From a virus: a stretch of DNA of 64,000 nt. The DNA is taken from positions 31,020-95,019 of IMG/VR virus record IMGVR_UViG_3300021197_001442; one strand, written 5' to 3'. Positions 28,724-39,338 of the stretch are shown here, in pieces. Numbering within the stretch: the stretch's first letter is position 1; every line of letters begins with the position of its first letter. The position numbers and the translations under genes were made by a program. The notes beneath the pieces are model-generated. The model searched no databases. It was given only the letters and a program-made list of their open reading frames with translations, and had not been told where the DNA came from.

Positions 28724-30516
28724 TACGAGATTGCTCCTTTGATATCTGTGTCCGGGAACTTAATTTCAGCAATTACATTTTTTGGGATTGATATATATCT
28801 GCCATCGGCTGACATTGCCTCATTTATATTAAATCTTGTTGTTGAATAACGAGCACCTAACTTTCTTGTTATATTGACTCTCTTCGCATCAACAACTCCC
28901 TTGACCTTATTGAGAGCGCTATAAATGTCTGTTATATACAAGGGCTCGCCAATATACGGTGTAATCGCAAGCACATCTCTGACAGCTTGGTTGCAATCTG
29001 ACAGGATTTGGAACTTATTAGACTCTTCGTCTGCTACAACCTCAAACTCAACCCCTATATTTACTACCTTGGCGTCTAGGATGTCTATTGTATCACTTAT
29101 CATCTTACTACGACTAAGCCAAGTTTTGACATTTTCTTTTATCGTAGTATTTGTGGTGGTGAGCTTTCCACGACTGTTCTCAGAGATTAAATACAAATTA
29201 AGGTTTCTTCTAAGAGAATCGGGATCTCTAATTATCTTGCATCTCTTAACAGAGCCGAATTTTTCAGGCATAGAATACACAAGCGCTTCATAGTCTAGCT
29301 GTGTGACTGCTCTGTTCTGTGTTGCAAAAAAGTCTATAGTTCTTCTTTTTATTTCTTCGGAAGTCGGGAGCCTTGTGTCGCCTACAATAGGTTCCTCGTT
29401 GAAAGACTCAAAAGATGATATTACCTCGTTCACTTTAGTGTTTGATAGAGAACCACGGTCAGCAAACTCAACCAATGGATTGACCACTTTGGTTACAGAA
29501 CCAGCAGCAGCGTTTACATTGGCTGCGGTGTTTGTTCTATATGTAATAGTCAAAGTTGTGTTAGCTGGCGCTATACCAAACTTATCTGTGTTAAGCAGCC
29601 TGTACGGATCGAATGACTTATCAGTAATGTGGCTTCTGCCATTAAGTTGTAAAACAACGTTTTTTGGCTCAGCCACCGAAGGGGTGCGTATCTCTGATGG
29701 GCCTCCGTAACCAAACTGTAGAAAAATATTGTTCTTCTCTCTTTCAACAACAAATCTTCTGGGGACTATAAGTGGTCTCAACAGCGATGGAACAGTGTCT
29801 TTGTTGTCATCTTTATTAACTACCTCTTTATAAACAGTGTTTTGCGAAAGGTGCTCAACTTCTAAATATTCATTACCCTCCGAATCGGTAACGGACACTA
29901 CTTCAGAAATGTTGTTGGAGTCTAGTTTGATTTTGCGAAATCTCTCAAATGACCCAATGCTAACGCTTTCAACGCTGAAAATACCAGAAACAATCCTGCC
30001 ATATGACCTGATCGCATAATGTGTTGGTAAGCCAGTTGTAGAGTCTGTTCTAGCGGCAACAATTTCATTTGATGGGTCGTCAAACCTAACCTCCTCATCT
30101 AGCATAAAGGTATTTCCGGAGGTAGAGGATAGCTGAGTGCCCTTCTTGAGCATTGGTAAGTAAGCCGTGTCTGGCCCCAGTCCTGATGTGGATGCTGGGA
30201 CTATGACATATATCGCTACCGTGCCAAAAGACGATGGGTTTGCCTTAAATTTGTAACCCATCTGACGCGCTAAGCGAATTACATTATCATACTCAATAGC
30301 AGAGTCTAGGTAAGACTCATTAACTTGATAGTCTAGGTAAAAAGAAAGTATATCTCCAATGTAAGCCACCGTATCAAGCATAAGGGCACCAAACGATGCT
30401 TCATTAAAATCCTTGAACGTGTCAGGGTAGTATCTCTTCGCGTGCTCTATTAGATCGTTCTTAATCGAATCGAACTCTCTACTCGTATATTTTATTGGAG
30501 TTTTCCGTGCTGGCAT
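28723..30516 (-). CDS. baseplate wedge protein, T4 gp6 / baseplate J-like, 597 aa
   Basis: Forms the ring of the contractile-tail baseplate wedge. The N-terminal signature (YTSREFDSIKNDLIEHAKRY, then DFNEASFGALMLDTVAYIGD and LSFYLDYQVNESYLD) is the conserved start of T4 gp6-like proteins. The C-terminal half has the baseplate J pattern: IKRRTIDFFATQNRAVTQ, DYEALVYSMP, then ITPYIGEPLYITDIYSALN and VVDAKRVNITRK. Length (597) is near T4 gp6 (660). The gene directly follows gp25-like, as in many contractile systems. It has its own leader with a CACTATTTAATAAG motif 22 nt before the ATG and an AGGAG ribosome-binding site, so it probably starts a late transcript. Confidence 0.93.
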   Translation of the reverse strand: MPARKTPIKYTSREFDSIKNDLIEHAKRYYPDTFKDFNEASFGALMLDTVAYIGDILSFYLDYQVNESYLDSAIEYDNVIRLARQMGYKFKANPSSFGTVAIYVIVPASTSGLGPDTAYLPMLKKGTQLSSTSGNTFMLDEEVRFDDPSNEIVAARTDSTTGLPTHYAIRSYGRIVSGIFSVESVSIGSFERFRKIKLDSNNISEVVSVTDSEGNEYLEVEHLSQNTVYKEVVNKDDNKDTVPSLLRPLIVPRRFVVEREKNNIFLQFGYGGPSEIRTPSVAEPKNVVLQLNGRSHITDKSFDPYRLLNTDKFGIAPANTTLTITYRTNTAANVNAAAGSVTKVVNPLVEFADRGSLSNTKVNEVISSFESFNEEPIVGDTRLPTSEEIKRRTIDFFATQNRAVTQLDYEALVYSMPEKFGSVKRCKIIRDPDSLRRNLNLYLISENSRGKLTTTNTTIKENVKTWLSRSKMISDTIDILDAKVVNIGVEFEVVADEESNKFQILSDCNQAVRDVLAITPYIGEPLYITDIYSALNKVKGVVDAKRVNITRKLGARYSTTRFNINEAMSADGRYISIPKNVIAEIKFPDTDIKGAIS

Positions 30517-30538
30517 ATCTTTTACTCCTGACTCTTAT

Positions 30539-30547
30539 TAAATAGTG
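30539..30547 (-). promoter_or_regulatory. putative phage promoter motif before gp6 (CACTATTTAAT)
   Basis: Minus-strand CACTATTTA (30547-30539) followed by ATAAGAGTCAGGAGTAAAAG and the gp6 ATG at 30516. The distance to the start codon (22 nt) and the downstream AGGAG match the arrangement before the 294-aa and PhoH genes. No -35-like box is seen, as expected for a gp55-type promoter that uses only a -10 element. Confidence 0.5.
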
Positions 30548-30554
30548 CTGACTT

Positions 30555-30938
30555 TTAATTTATGGGTATTTCAAGAGCATCAGAGATAGCTAACTTTTTT
30601 ATTATATAAGATATCCTAACCCCCAGAAAATTATCAGAGATATCTGGGTTTACATCTTGAGTCCCAAATTGTACTTGATCTATTTCAATATACGGCAAAT
30701 ACTTTTGGGCTTGTTGCCTGATCCGGGCTTCTATCTGGCCGTATGTCGCTGGGCTATTGTTTTCGAACAAGTAAGACCTTATGCCAACCCCGAATTCAGG
30801 GTCCATAATCCTTTCGCCTGGGCTTGTCAGCACTAGATTTTTGAAGTTTTGTCTTGCGACTTCCTTTAAAGTTGTGTTGAGAGCGTAGCCGCTGTCAGCA
30901 TCAAGCGCTAAAGGTAATTTAGGCGAAAACCCGGACAT
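30555..30938 (-). CDS. baseplate wedge protein, T4 gp25-like, 127 aa
   Basis: A gp25/GpW_gp25-family protein that joins baseplate wedge to tail sheath and tube in contractile tails. Diagnostic features are the LKEVARQNFKNLVLTSPGER start of the core, the MDPEFGVGIRSYLFEN segment, the IEARIRQQAQKYLPYIEIDQ helix and the closing VRISYIIKKL strand. Length matches T4 gp25 (132). It sits between the 2442-aa protein and gp6, the usual gp25-gp6 order. The downstream gap (30517-30554) carries the putative late promoter. Confidence 0.95.
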   Translation of the reverse strand: MSGFSPKLPLALDADSGYALNTTLKEVARQNFKNLVLTSPGERIMDPEFGVGIRSYLFENNSPATYGQIEARIRQQAQKYLPYIEIDQVQFGTQDVNPDISDNFLGVRISYIIKKLAISDALEIPIN

Positions 30939-30940
30939 TG

Positions 30941-33900
30941 CTAATCCTCCTTCTTTTTACAGGGTGGAGGCCGCAGAGAACTCCACTGCCACCATTTAAT
31001 CCCCGGATCGATGTCAGCACTAGGGCCCATATTATTAACGTATACCTCAGACGGACTCATGTAATCTTTATCCCTATAATCATAACTAGTATAGCAGGCA
31101 GCTTCTAACGTTTGTCGTGCAGCTGTTTTAGTGTTCATGAACGAATTTTTCATTCCTTCGTCCCCTCTCCACGTATTCATGCCACCAAACCTACCAAAGC
31201 CAATCCATCTTCCGCCACCTCGTGCCTGGTCACTGCCACCAAATAACTTAGTCTTGGCAGCCCACCCATCGTCCACTCTAGCCAATGAGGGCACAAAAGT
31301 GTTTGCACAGTATAGTGCCAGCAGGTCCATATATCTAGGCATCGGGAAACAGTGCTGGAATAGCATCTTGTATTCAGGAGTCTCGACAAGCAAGCAAACC
31401 AAGTTTTGCAAATAGTCATTATACAGGCTAGGTGCATAGCCACCAATATCGTCTAGCAATATCTCGGCAGACGCCAACGGTATAGCGTTTTTATAATAAC
31501 TTGAGAAAGCCTTATGTGTATAACCTTCCTCCTCTGTTATATTCTCCGCTGCGTAATCAAACTGGGATTGCACATTAGAGATTCTTGTAGCCTCTGGTAC
31601 AAATACTATTCTAAGACCAAAGTATACTTGATCCTCTTCAGTGATCTCTTTCCCTCCCCAGGCTGTGTCGGCATCAAATATGTTGGCTACGAAGCCAAAT
31701 CTTTTTATTGCAGTAGCAGCTTCTGTGCTTGACCTAGAGACAATATATCTCTCCAACACAAAGGGAGTGTTTGACTCTGCGATAGGTGGTGTCTTTAAAT
31801 CATAGGGGTGCGGGTAGCCACTTGCGCCAGCAACTCTAGATTCATAGTAAGCCGCCTCAGGCACGTCAAACGGGCCTCTCTCGCCAGCACCTTCTATAGC
31901 CCCTCTAAGCAGCAATGGGCTCTGTAGGATTATATCATTAATATCTTTATTTTCGGGAGTTACATAGTCTGAGAATATATTGGTTGTTCTGTCATACTCA
32001 TCTCTTACATACCTGCGCAAAATAACTTTACATTTCTCAACTATAGGAGATTCTACTAAGGCTGGCGACCCAGTTGTTGGATCGATAGTTGCCGTGCTTT
32101 CAAAGATTTTATCCCAATTTTCTTTCCGCTTTTTAGCTATTTTCCTTGCAGCAAACAACGTTGGAGATCTTGAATCAGATGTTGATTGGTTAATGACAGC
32201 ATCTGTGCCCTCTTCGGCGGCTAGTTGTATCTGATCGGCTATCTTGACTACATCAATTCCTCCGCCCGTTGAGACGTACTCCCAGTTATCTTCAATGTAT
32301 TGGGTTATGTATTCAATCGCCTCTGTCTCTTCTGGTGTTGAGTCAGTGATGATGCCAGCGTTTACCTTTATAGCGTAATTTTGGACAACCTGCTCCAAGA
32401 ACAGCCACCAGTAATCTTCATATTTTTCTATGAACCTTTTGCCACGTCCGACATCCTTCATGCCAGATTCCATCTTATCTATTATAAAGGCGGACAGCAT
32501 TTCACCATAATTGTATTCTGATAATGATAAGAACTTCAAGACAGGCAATGCTTTCAGGAGAACCTCTACAACATAAGTCCTAATTGTGGCGTTAATCGTT
32601 CCCTCTATGATCCCAAGTGACGCACGACTCAAGTGCCTATCAAACGGCTCTTCTCTAGCATCGCTCATGCCTTCGACCTTCAGGCCTGCTCTCGGGTCTT
32701 CATTAATCTTAGAAGTCAACTCGGAACAAATATTTGCCAAGGAATTGAATTCTGGGAATGTAATAACTTCAGTGGCTTCCTCGCAAGGCTTGAACTCTGG
32801 TACTATGCCCTCTGCTATCTTCAGGTAACCCTTCGACGCAGGTGGCTTAATATAGAATGGCGGGTTGCCCTCTGAGCCACCATATCTAGCTACCGCGCCG
32901 GGTATATCGCCGTCAAACTCCTCTCCGGGATCGTGGAAATAAATGATTCTAGGTGGCGCAGAAGTGTTAAAGCCATAATTGAATGGAGAGTTAACAGAGC
33001 CTTCAGAAGCCACAAGCTCGGCTAGGGACTCAAGTATATTTTGGTTCGTATTCTGGAATGCGGATACCATTGGTCCTTCTAGCGTATTGTATCTGCTTAA
33101 AAACAAATCACCCCCACTAGAACCAAACAAGGTGCTTGAAACTTTTTGCTGTATAAGAGCCTGGAACGCAGAATCTGGTGTTGCTAAATTATCTATGTAA
33201 AACTCAGATAGGAAGCTTTTCTTATAATCCGCCACATCGGGATCTAATGACGACGCTATATCAAAAAACGCTATGACTTCTTCATAAGGATCGCCGCCCT
33301 CTACCCAATTTTCATTTTTCATGTTTATGCGTATACGATGCCCATCCCAAGAATGCTTTTCACTTTCGGCTGGGTCAGTCCAGTAATCGTAACTAAATGT
33401 ATACTGCACAGAGTCAGGGTTGTCGTAGTCAAACCAAAACAAATTTGTTGTGTAATTACTAGACACGTTAAACGGAGCGCTAAGGCTTAATAGACTATTT
33501 TGTAAGTGACCTGCGACCTTATCAGGCAATCCACCAACAGCTGGGGGCTGGCCAGTGGTTACAGTTTCACCTTCATCAATACCTTGACCGCTTGACAACT
33601 CTTCTGTGTCCCCTGGGCTTCTAGAAGATAAGGGATTAAACAAAAATGGTAATTTCCAGAATTTCTTTTCTGTAAATTCTCTTCTTTCGCTTATCCAGCT
33701 ATTCCAATCTTCTTTAGAACCATCAGCACCTTCACCCCATTCATCACCAGGCGGCTGTGCCCTTGTGCCTCTTGAGCCGTAGATGTTAAAGACAGTTGGG
33801 CCTAGAATAGACCTCTGGAAAGCAAGGTGCTGTTTATAGCCTCGTCCGCGAGAATCTGCCAAGGCCATGTTTAAGAATCCTCGTCTTCCAGTTATGTCCT

Positions 33901-36900
33901 CGGTGAATGAAAGGCCCATCATATCAAAAATATTATTAAAAATATTATCATTGACCACGGCTTCTAATGGCATCTCGGATGGTAGTAGAGAAGGATTGTC
34001 GCTAGTAACATCATTTAATATATCAGGTATAACGCTATTAAAGATGCCAGCCTGCAAGAGGCCCATTAAGTCTTGCAAATCGTCTGCGGTCTGATCTCTA
34101 AGAACACACAGCTGGTCCTCTATACATTCCTCATCAACACCCTTCTCTCTGAGCGCGTCTGCTCTAACTGATCTAAATGTGCTAAGGAGTCCCATGTTGT
34201 CACAAACTTCTCGGCTAACCGGTAGATTAGATGGATCGTTAATACATAGCTGCTCTAGATCAACGAAGACACCTATTGATTTAAAGAAGTTATGAACGGA
34301 TTCTCTGTCATATAGACATTCCGACAGTTCTGATGTCACTGGGTCTGTTCTGACTATTTCAACGATAAGATCGTACAGGTTGTCTGACCCTTCACCGTTT
34401 ACTAGGTCTACAAGCTCACACTGTGTCACTACAGAGGCTACGTTGTCAACGAGACGCCCAACTGCCGTTGGGTTTGTCAGACAGCCCATAGCACCCACTA
34501 AGTCTGTCAGAGCGGCATCCACCAAACTTGGATCTATATCAGAGTCTCCGCACAGCCCATTTTTGAGTGCATCACGTAAGTTTAGTGGGTCTGAACCAAC
34601 CCTAGTCTTGCAAAGCTCTTCGGCTATAATCTCTAATATCTTTTTCAAGATTAATATTAGCAATCTGATTAGAAGCTCTTCTAGCACTCTTAGAGCATTG
34701 TCAATCATAATTTTGCTAATCGTATTAAACTTGATCTTTGGAATAACTGGTATTGTAATAGACGCCTGCAACTCACAAAAGTCTATGTTAACCCCCGGAA
34801 GTTTAATAAACTCTTTGAGAGGGGGGTAAAAGATAGGCGGTGCTATGCAGAACTTATCTATCTTCTCAAGAATACTAATTGCTATACCAGCACCAGGAAG
34901 GTTGTTTAATAAGTTTAGAACTTCGTCTATATTGAGTAGTTCGTTAACAACAAGATCATAGACCACATCTTTTAGTTGACCGTAATCTTGCGGCGTGGCG
35001 GCCCTGTTTTCTGCCCCAAGCGACCCTATGCGGCTAGGAGGTGTACTCAATGAAAGCTCAGTGGTTTTCGAGCCTGGAGTAGTGGTTGTGCCGACAAACC
35101 CAACATCGCCTAGCGAACCTAAGGGTACATCCGTGCTTGTATAACTTGATGCTCTATCGTAAACAGGTTCTATTGTGGCCCCTTCATCATCCGTAATCAC
35201 AACTGTCACAAAGCCAGCTAATAAAGGAAGTAGCTGCGGGAAGGATTCGTTAACAGCCGCAATTACAAGTTGTTGGGCCTCTGGAGATAAGTTGCTTATG
35301 AACTTGCCTATGAACTCGTCGTCCATGCCTTTGATGGCTGCTCCAGTTATAAGAGTAATGGCATCATCGTACCCAAGAGCGTTTAATATACAGTCCACAG
35401 CAGACTTAATTAGATCTATTAGGCCGCACATTCCTAGGTTGTTAAGCATACCCCCATACAAATCTTCTAAATCTTTGTATCTACCACGGACCAACAACTC
35501 TGGGAGGTCGTTAATGAACCTATCGCTAGTTAAATATTCCTTTAATGTCATGTCTGTGATCTGCATAGCAAAATCAACACGACCTTGATGTTCTAATATT
35601 TTTCCATCTACAATTGCGCAAGGGTTTGAGCTAAATTGTGACAAAAGAGCGCCCTTGATATCGCTTATTTGACTTTCTGCCCACTTCTGCCTTTGTATGG
35701 AACTTCCAAATAAGTTTGGCTCGAATACACCGCTAGCAGAGCCAGCGGAGCAGGTTAGCTGCTCAATTTCCTTCAAGCCCTCATTGCCCTCAACTGTCGG
35801 AGATGATATGTCTAACCCATACGATTCTTCGATTATAGGGAACCTATACTTCAGAGCCATGTCATACCAGGACACTGCTTCACGAATCATCAAATCATCT
35901 TTAATGTTTGGAAGCTGCGACACGTAAGCTGATGTTGTAGGGTCGTTCATCGGGGCGCGAGATATATAAGATGAAAAGCCTTTCTCTATCTGCACTGGAG
36001 AGGAGAATTGTTTTTGCACCTTAACATATTCAATCTTAAATTCTGGACTGAAGCCTATCTCAACCCACTGTAGATCAGATAATGAAAACCCTGACTCTCT
36101 CAGTAACAGATCTGTTTCCTTGAAGAAGCTTTCTATTCTTCTAGACTCGCTAGTAAAGTTCAAGCCCTTTATAGTTTTGCCCGTCTCTAAGTGCCACTGA
36201 GCGTAAAACCTATCATAGATCTCAAAGCTGTAGCTTACCTTATCAAAAATAGACTCCATTTCGGAAGCGGAGAAGACCACGAATGAAGATTCACCTTCAC
36301 GATATACAGAAGTAGGGGATGTCTCTTGCACTTTTGGTTGCTTAGTGGGAATTCTATTGAATTCTTCAGCAGACACAGTTATTAATACTTTTGTCTTTGC
36401 AAGAGGCCTTGGAGGTATGTAAAAATTTCTTACAGTTGCCGTACCAGGAAATATTAGCCCATCTAAGTATAAGCCCCCGCTGCCTTCTATGATAGCATCC
36501 TTTGATCTAGTTGGGACTTTGCCTAGACTGGTCAGGTTGATGAAATCAACATTCGTCTCTTTATTATAATATTCTAGCAACTTGTCCACGGCACCTGGGA
36601 TAAAAGAATCTAGATATTCCTGGCTACAGTCTGGTGGGTCTGCCAGCATTACAATTGAATACTCACATGTCTTTTGATTGAAAAATGGCTCTGCTTCAGT
36701 CTGGTTTAACCAGTTTGGTACTATGGCATCAGGGTTTGGTATACAAGTTTGGTAAGTCTGGACGCCCAAAGCTTCCTCTGGTTCGGCTCTACAACTCGCC
36801 GGATCAACGCCTGCAAATATATTATTCGTTGGTGCGTCTACTTCTGCCGCATCACAATAGCCTGCAACGCCTTCTGATTCTATAGCCTGGTTCAGGGCTT

Positions 36901-38269
36901 CCGTAGAAAGACTTACCGAGACACTGTGATCTTGTAAGAAATTATTCCAAAAATCTAAAGCGTCATCTGTTAATATGTCAGATAAAGGGCTTTCTCGAAA
37001 GTAAAGATTGTCTGCCATGGCTCTAAAAATACCAATGTTACAGTCATTTTCATAAGGGTCTGGCCTTACCAGGCCTCCATACGGAGGGCCAGTGAGTTGG
37101 CACTGGAACAATGATAATCTGGGTGCTGCCCCACCAGCCTGAAAATTATTTGATAACCACCCAGTGGCCCCCACTTCTTCAACAATCTCTAGTGCTTTCC
37201 TAAGCCAAAATAAAAATGCATTGTAGTCGGCATCTATTATTTTTACAGAATGGCCGCAAGGGCTTCTAAAATGCCTACGGTGAGCAGCTGAGGAAATAGC
37301 ACCGCCCGGTTGTCCCCCGACATCACCACCACCTTCATTGTTTTGGCCTCTGGGTGGTGTGTATGTACTTCCTCCATCCACCTCAAACCCAGCGTCAAAA
37401 TCTCCAACTCCGCCTACAGGATAATATTTAATTTTAGCATTTGACAAAACATCCACCGGGTTCAGTTCTCCATCCCAAACCCAGTTATCATCTGAAATTG
37501 TGTTACTACACCCCTTAGCCAGTTGCGTTCTTGGGTCTTCATGACCATATTTACCCAGGAGGTCCTTAGTTTCATAACCATACCAAAACATCTGGTTCCA
37601 GGTAAAGGAATCCATACCTGGTTTTATAAAATCGCCACCCCTTTCGTCATGTATATGTATAAAGGCGTCTAGCACCTCTAACAAAAAACCAAACTGGAGA
37701 TATTGTGTTACACTCCACCCACTTAGATCCTTAAACTCTGTTTCACCCGTATACCAGGAGTCCCAAAGGCTGTCATACCGCGTGCTAGAATCTTTTACAG
37801 ACTGTGGGCTGTACCTGTCACCGTTTAGGGCTAACATTGGATGTACAATCAAGCCACCAGCAACATTTAGCCAGCCTGTATCGTCTGTTGGCATATTTTT
37901 CCAGTGGCCTGTCTCATAGTCATCAAACACGCTCCACTTAGGGCCTTTTATATAAAATGGCAACGCTGTTGACCAATTAGTTATACTAGAGCCATAAACA
38001 ACACTGGAGTCATCTGCTGGGTCTCCTCCAATAAATGTACCTATTTGTGAGTCTACATCGTGCAACATGGCTCCCTCACCATCGTTATACGAATTCCAAC
38101 TTCGATAACCACCACCACCAGTAGCGCCGTCTACAAAGGGGTTGCCCGGATCCGTTGGGCTTGTTAGATTTTTGACCCCATAGACATTTTTTAGTGAAAT
38201 TATTAAATACCTAGCGTAATAGATAAAAGGATCTTCGCTGTATACTGGTACTGGTGGGCACGTTGCCAT
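30941..38269 (-). CDS. giant virion protein, 2442 aa, baseplate hub region
   Basis: A 7.3-kb gene between the spike and gp25-like genes. It lacks motifs I can name. The first 500 residues are Trp/Gly/Asp rich (many YxxxW patches) with scattered Cys. The middle has several hydrophobic helices, for example residues about 1170-1190 and 1220-1245 (LRVLEELLIRLLILILKKI). Such helices could be a membrane-inserting or hub-packing segment. Several cysteines fall in short Cx(5-12)C arrangements. No repeats or lysozyme or peptidase motifs are seen. Position suggests a hub or tape-measure-related part of the baseplate; the tape measure itself is usually more helical, so I do not call it that. It begins at ATG 38269, 10 bp after the spike gene ends. 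Confidence 0.8.
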   Translation of the reverse strand: MATCPPVPVYSEDPFIYYARYLIISLKNVYGVKNLTSPTDPGNPFVDGATGGGGYRSWNSYNDGEGAMLHDVDSQIGTFIGGDPADDSSVVYGSSITNWSTALPFYIKGPKWSVFDDYETGHWKNMPTDDTGWLNVAGGLIVHPMLALNGDRYSPQSVKDSSTRYDSLWDSWYTGETEFKDLSGWSVTQYLQFGFLLEVLDAFIHIHDERGGDFIKPGMDSFTWNQMFWYGYETKDLLGKYGHEDPRTQLAKGCSNTISDDNWVWDGELNPVDVLSNAKIKYYPVGGVGDFDAGFEVDGGSTYTPPRGQNNEGGGDVGGQPGGAISSAAHRRHFRSPCGHSVKIIDADYNAFLFWLRKALEIVEEVGATGWLSNNFQAGGAAPRLSLFQCQLTGPPYGGLVRPDPYENDCNIGIFRAMADNLYFRESPLSDILTDDALDFWNNFLQDHSVSVSLSTEALNQAIESEGVAGYCDAAEVDAPTNNIFAGVDPASCRAEPEEALGVQTYQTCIPNPDAIVPNWLNQTEAEPFFNQKTCEYSIVMLADPPDCSQEYLDSFIPGAVDKLLEYYNKETNVDFINLTSLGKVPTRSKDAIIEGSGGLYLDGLIFPGTATVRNFYIPPRPLAKTKVLITVSAEEFNRIPTKQPKVQETSPTSVYREGESSFVVFSASEMESIFDKVSYSFEIYDRFYAQWHLETGKTIKGLNFTSESRRIESFFKETDLLLRESGFSLSDLQWVEIGFSPEFKIEYVKVQKQFSSPVQIEKGFSSYISRAPMNDPTTSAYVSQLPNIKDDLMIREAVSWYDMALKYRFPIIEESYGLDISSPTVEGNEGLKEIEQLTCSAGSASGVFEPNLFGSSIQRQKWAESQISDIKGALLSQFSSNPCAIVDGKILEHQGRVDFAMQITDMTLKEYLTSDRFINDLPELLVRGRYKDLEDLYGGMLNNLGMCGLIDLIKSAVDCILNALGYDDAITLITGAAIKGMDDEFIGKFISNLSPEAQQLVIAAVNESFPQLLPLLAGFVTVVITDDEGATIEPVYDRASSYTSTDVPLGSLGDVGFVGTTTTPGSKTTELSLSTPPSRIGSLGAENRAATPQDYGQLKDVVYDLVVNELLNIDEVLNLLNNLPGAGIAISILEKIDKFCIAPPIFYPPLKEFIKLPGVNIDFCELQASITIPVIPKIKFNTISKIMIDNALRVLEELLIRLLILILKKILEIIAEELCKTRVGSDPLNLRDALKNGLCGDSDIDPSLVDAALTDLVGAMGCLTNPTAVGRLVDNVASVVTQCELVDLVNGEGSDNLYDLIVEIVRTDPVTSELSECLYDRESVHNFFKSIGVFVDLEQLCINDPSNLPVSREVCDNMGLLSTFRSVRADALREKGVDEECIEDQLCVLRDQTADDLQDLMGLLQAGIFNSVIPDILNDVTSDNPSLLPSEMPLEAVVNDNIFNNIFDMMGLSFTEDITGRRGFLNMALADSRGRGYKQHLAFQRSILGPTVFNIYGSRGTRAQPPGDEWGEGADGSKEDWNSWISERREFTEKKFWKLPFLFNPLSSRSPGDTEELSSGQGIDEGETVTTGQPPAVGGLPDKVAGHLQNSLLSLSAPFNVSSNYTTNLFWFDYDNPDSVQYTFSYDYWTDPAESEKHSWDGHRIRINMKNENWVEGGDPYEEVIAFFDIASSLDPDVADYKKSFLSEFYIDNLATPDSAFQALIQQKVSSTLFGSSGGDLFLSRYNTLEGPMVSAFQNTNQNILESLAELVASEGSVNSPFNYGFNTSAPPRIIYFHDPGEEFDGDIPGAVARYGGSEGNPPFYIKPPASKGYLKIAEGIVPEFKPCEEATEVITFPEFNSLANICSELTSKINEDPRAGLKVEGMSDAREEPFDRHLSRASLGIIEGTINATIRTYVVEVLLKALPVLKFLSLSEYNYGEMLSAFIIDKMESGMKDVGRGKRFIEKYEDYWWLFLEQVVQNYAIKVNAGIITDSTPEETEAIEYITQYIEDNWEYVSTGGGIDVVKIADQIQLAAEEGTDAVINQSTSDSRSPTLFAARKIAKKRKENWDKIFESTATIDPTTGSPALVESPIVEKCKVILRRYVRDEYDRTTNIFSDYVTPENKDINDIILQSPLLLRGAIEGAGERGPFDVPEAAYYESRVAGASGYPHPYDLKTPPIAESNTPFVLERYIVSRSSTEAATAIKRFGFVANIFDADTAWGGKEITEEDQVYFGLRIVFVPEATRISNVQSQFDYAAENITEEEGYTHKAFSSYYKNAIPLASAEILLDDIGGYAPSLYNDYLQNLVCLLVETPEYKMLFQHCFPMPRYMDLLALYCANTFVPSLARVDDGWAAKTKLFGGSDQARGGGRWIGFGRFGGMNTWRGDEGMKNSFMNTKTAARQTLEAACYTSYDYRDKDYMSPSEVYVNNMGPSADIDPGIKWWQWSSLRPPPCKKKED

Positions 38270-38279
38270 TTAGGGCTCC

Positions 38280-39338
38280 TTAGTTTGTCTTATTGTATCT
38301 TGATAGAATATATATGGGACTACTTGGCTTTAGCCAGTTCTGATTGGTTGTTATCTTCATATTTATGTCACTTAGCGTGGTCTTAACTATAGTGTCTTTA
38401 AGATGTCCTATCGCCGTGTTTATGCTTTGTGGCGTTAGCAGTGCAAAGTCTGGTAGAGCAACTGCCGGGGTCATTCCTGCAACTGTGTGCGTATGCCCTG
38501 CGATGGCAGCATTAAATTGTGTCTGGTACACTGCGAAAGAGGACAAGGCATTAGACAAATTTTCTATGTCCTCCATTAAATCCTCCAAAAATCCTACAAG
38601 AAAATCACCCTTTACAAGTGGCTGTACCTTGTTGTAATTATTTAAAGATGTGGCACTTAGATGAGTAGTGGTCGCGAAACCTGCCTGCTCTACCGGTCCT
38701 GACTCCATGTTCGCTATTAGATGAATACCACTTTTGCTTTGGATATCTCCGCCCACAGCGTTCGTTTCTTTCTGCTTACCAGAAGTCTTAGTCCTAGCAT
38801 TAGTATAAATTCTAACACCCTCTCTGCCTATAATCCTGATACCATCTGCCTTGATACCAATGGCCGACCTATTCTCGGCTGGCTGTATTGCATTTGGGAT
38901 ATCTTCTGGAAGATTGAAGTAGGCGTCTATGTCTCCCCTCTGTGTTAGATAAATCCTAGCTGCGTCTGTGAAGAAGTTAGGTCCAACAATTTGCCCATGC
39001 TTTGGCTCTGGGCCGCCACTGCCGACAACTATATCTATAGAACCAGCAGCAGTACAGCCCCGACCACCGTAACCACTAAGACCTTCACGAGTGTGTCTAT
39101 CCCTACCAAATACGATCCTATGCCTTCCCCAATGAGTCGCTTTCTTTGGCAAAGCTACCTCAGCTTCCGTGGGCTCATATTTAACAAGAGGTTCTTCTAA
39201 TTCTGTGCCTCCTTGGCCAGGCAACAGAACTTTTTCACCGCATTCCATCCTTCTTAAGATTTCTTCGTCCTGTTGCTCTAATTCTTTTCTCTTTTTACCG
39301 GGGAAGCCTTTGTAGCTTCTTGCTTTACTTTTGGCCAT
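38280..39338 (-). CDS. baseplate spike protein with HxH tip motif, 352 aa
   Basis: The start is placed at ATG 39338, which has AGGAGG 6 nt upstream; a TTG one codon earlier is less likely. The N-terminus is Lys/Arg rich, then Gly-rich beta repeats (RAIGIKADGIRIIGREGVRI type strands) as in gp5-like needle proteins. Near residue 282 the motif GHTHTVAG occurs, resembling the HxH metal-binding tips of phage spikes and PAAR-like apex proteins. It is preceded by a helix (FLEDLMEDIENLSNALSSFA). The neighbour upstream is an OB-fold-like hub candidate. Together they would form the membrane-piercing device. No lysozyme domain is present, unlike T4 gp5. Confidence 0.75.
   Translation of the reverse strand: MAKSKARSYKGFPGKKRKELEQQDEEILRRMECGEKVLLPGQGGTELEEPLVKYEPTEAEVALPKKATHWGRHRIVFGRDRHTREGLSGYGGRGCTAAGSIDIVVGSGGPEPKHGQIVGPNFFTDAARIYLTQRGDIDAYFNLPEDIPNAIQPAENRSAIGIKADGIRIIGREGVRIYTNARTKTSGKQKETNAVGGDIQSKSGIHLIANMESGPVEQAGFATTTHLSATSLNNYNKVQPLVKGDFLVGFLEDLMEDIENLSNALSSFAVYQTQFNAAIAGHTHTVAGMTPAVALPDFALLTPQSINTAIGHLKDTIVKTTLSDINMKITTNQNWLKPSSPIYILSRYNKTN

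Noticed and set aside
30941-38269. Tape-measure protein
   Set aside because: Large, but Trp/Gly/Cys rich and not the long alpha-helical composition expected, and it lies among baseplate genes.
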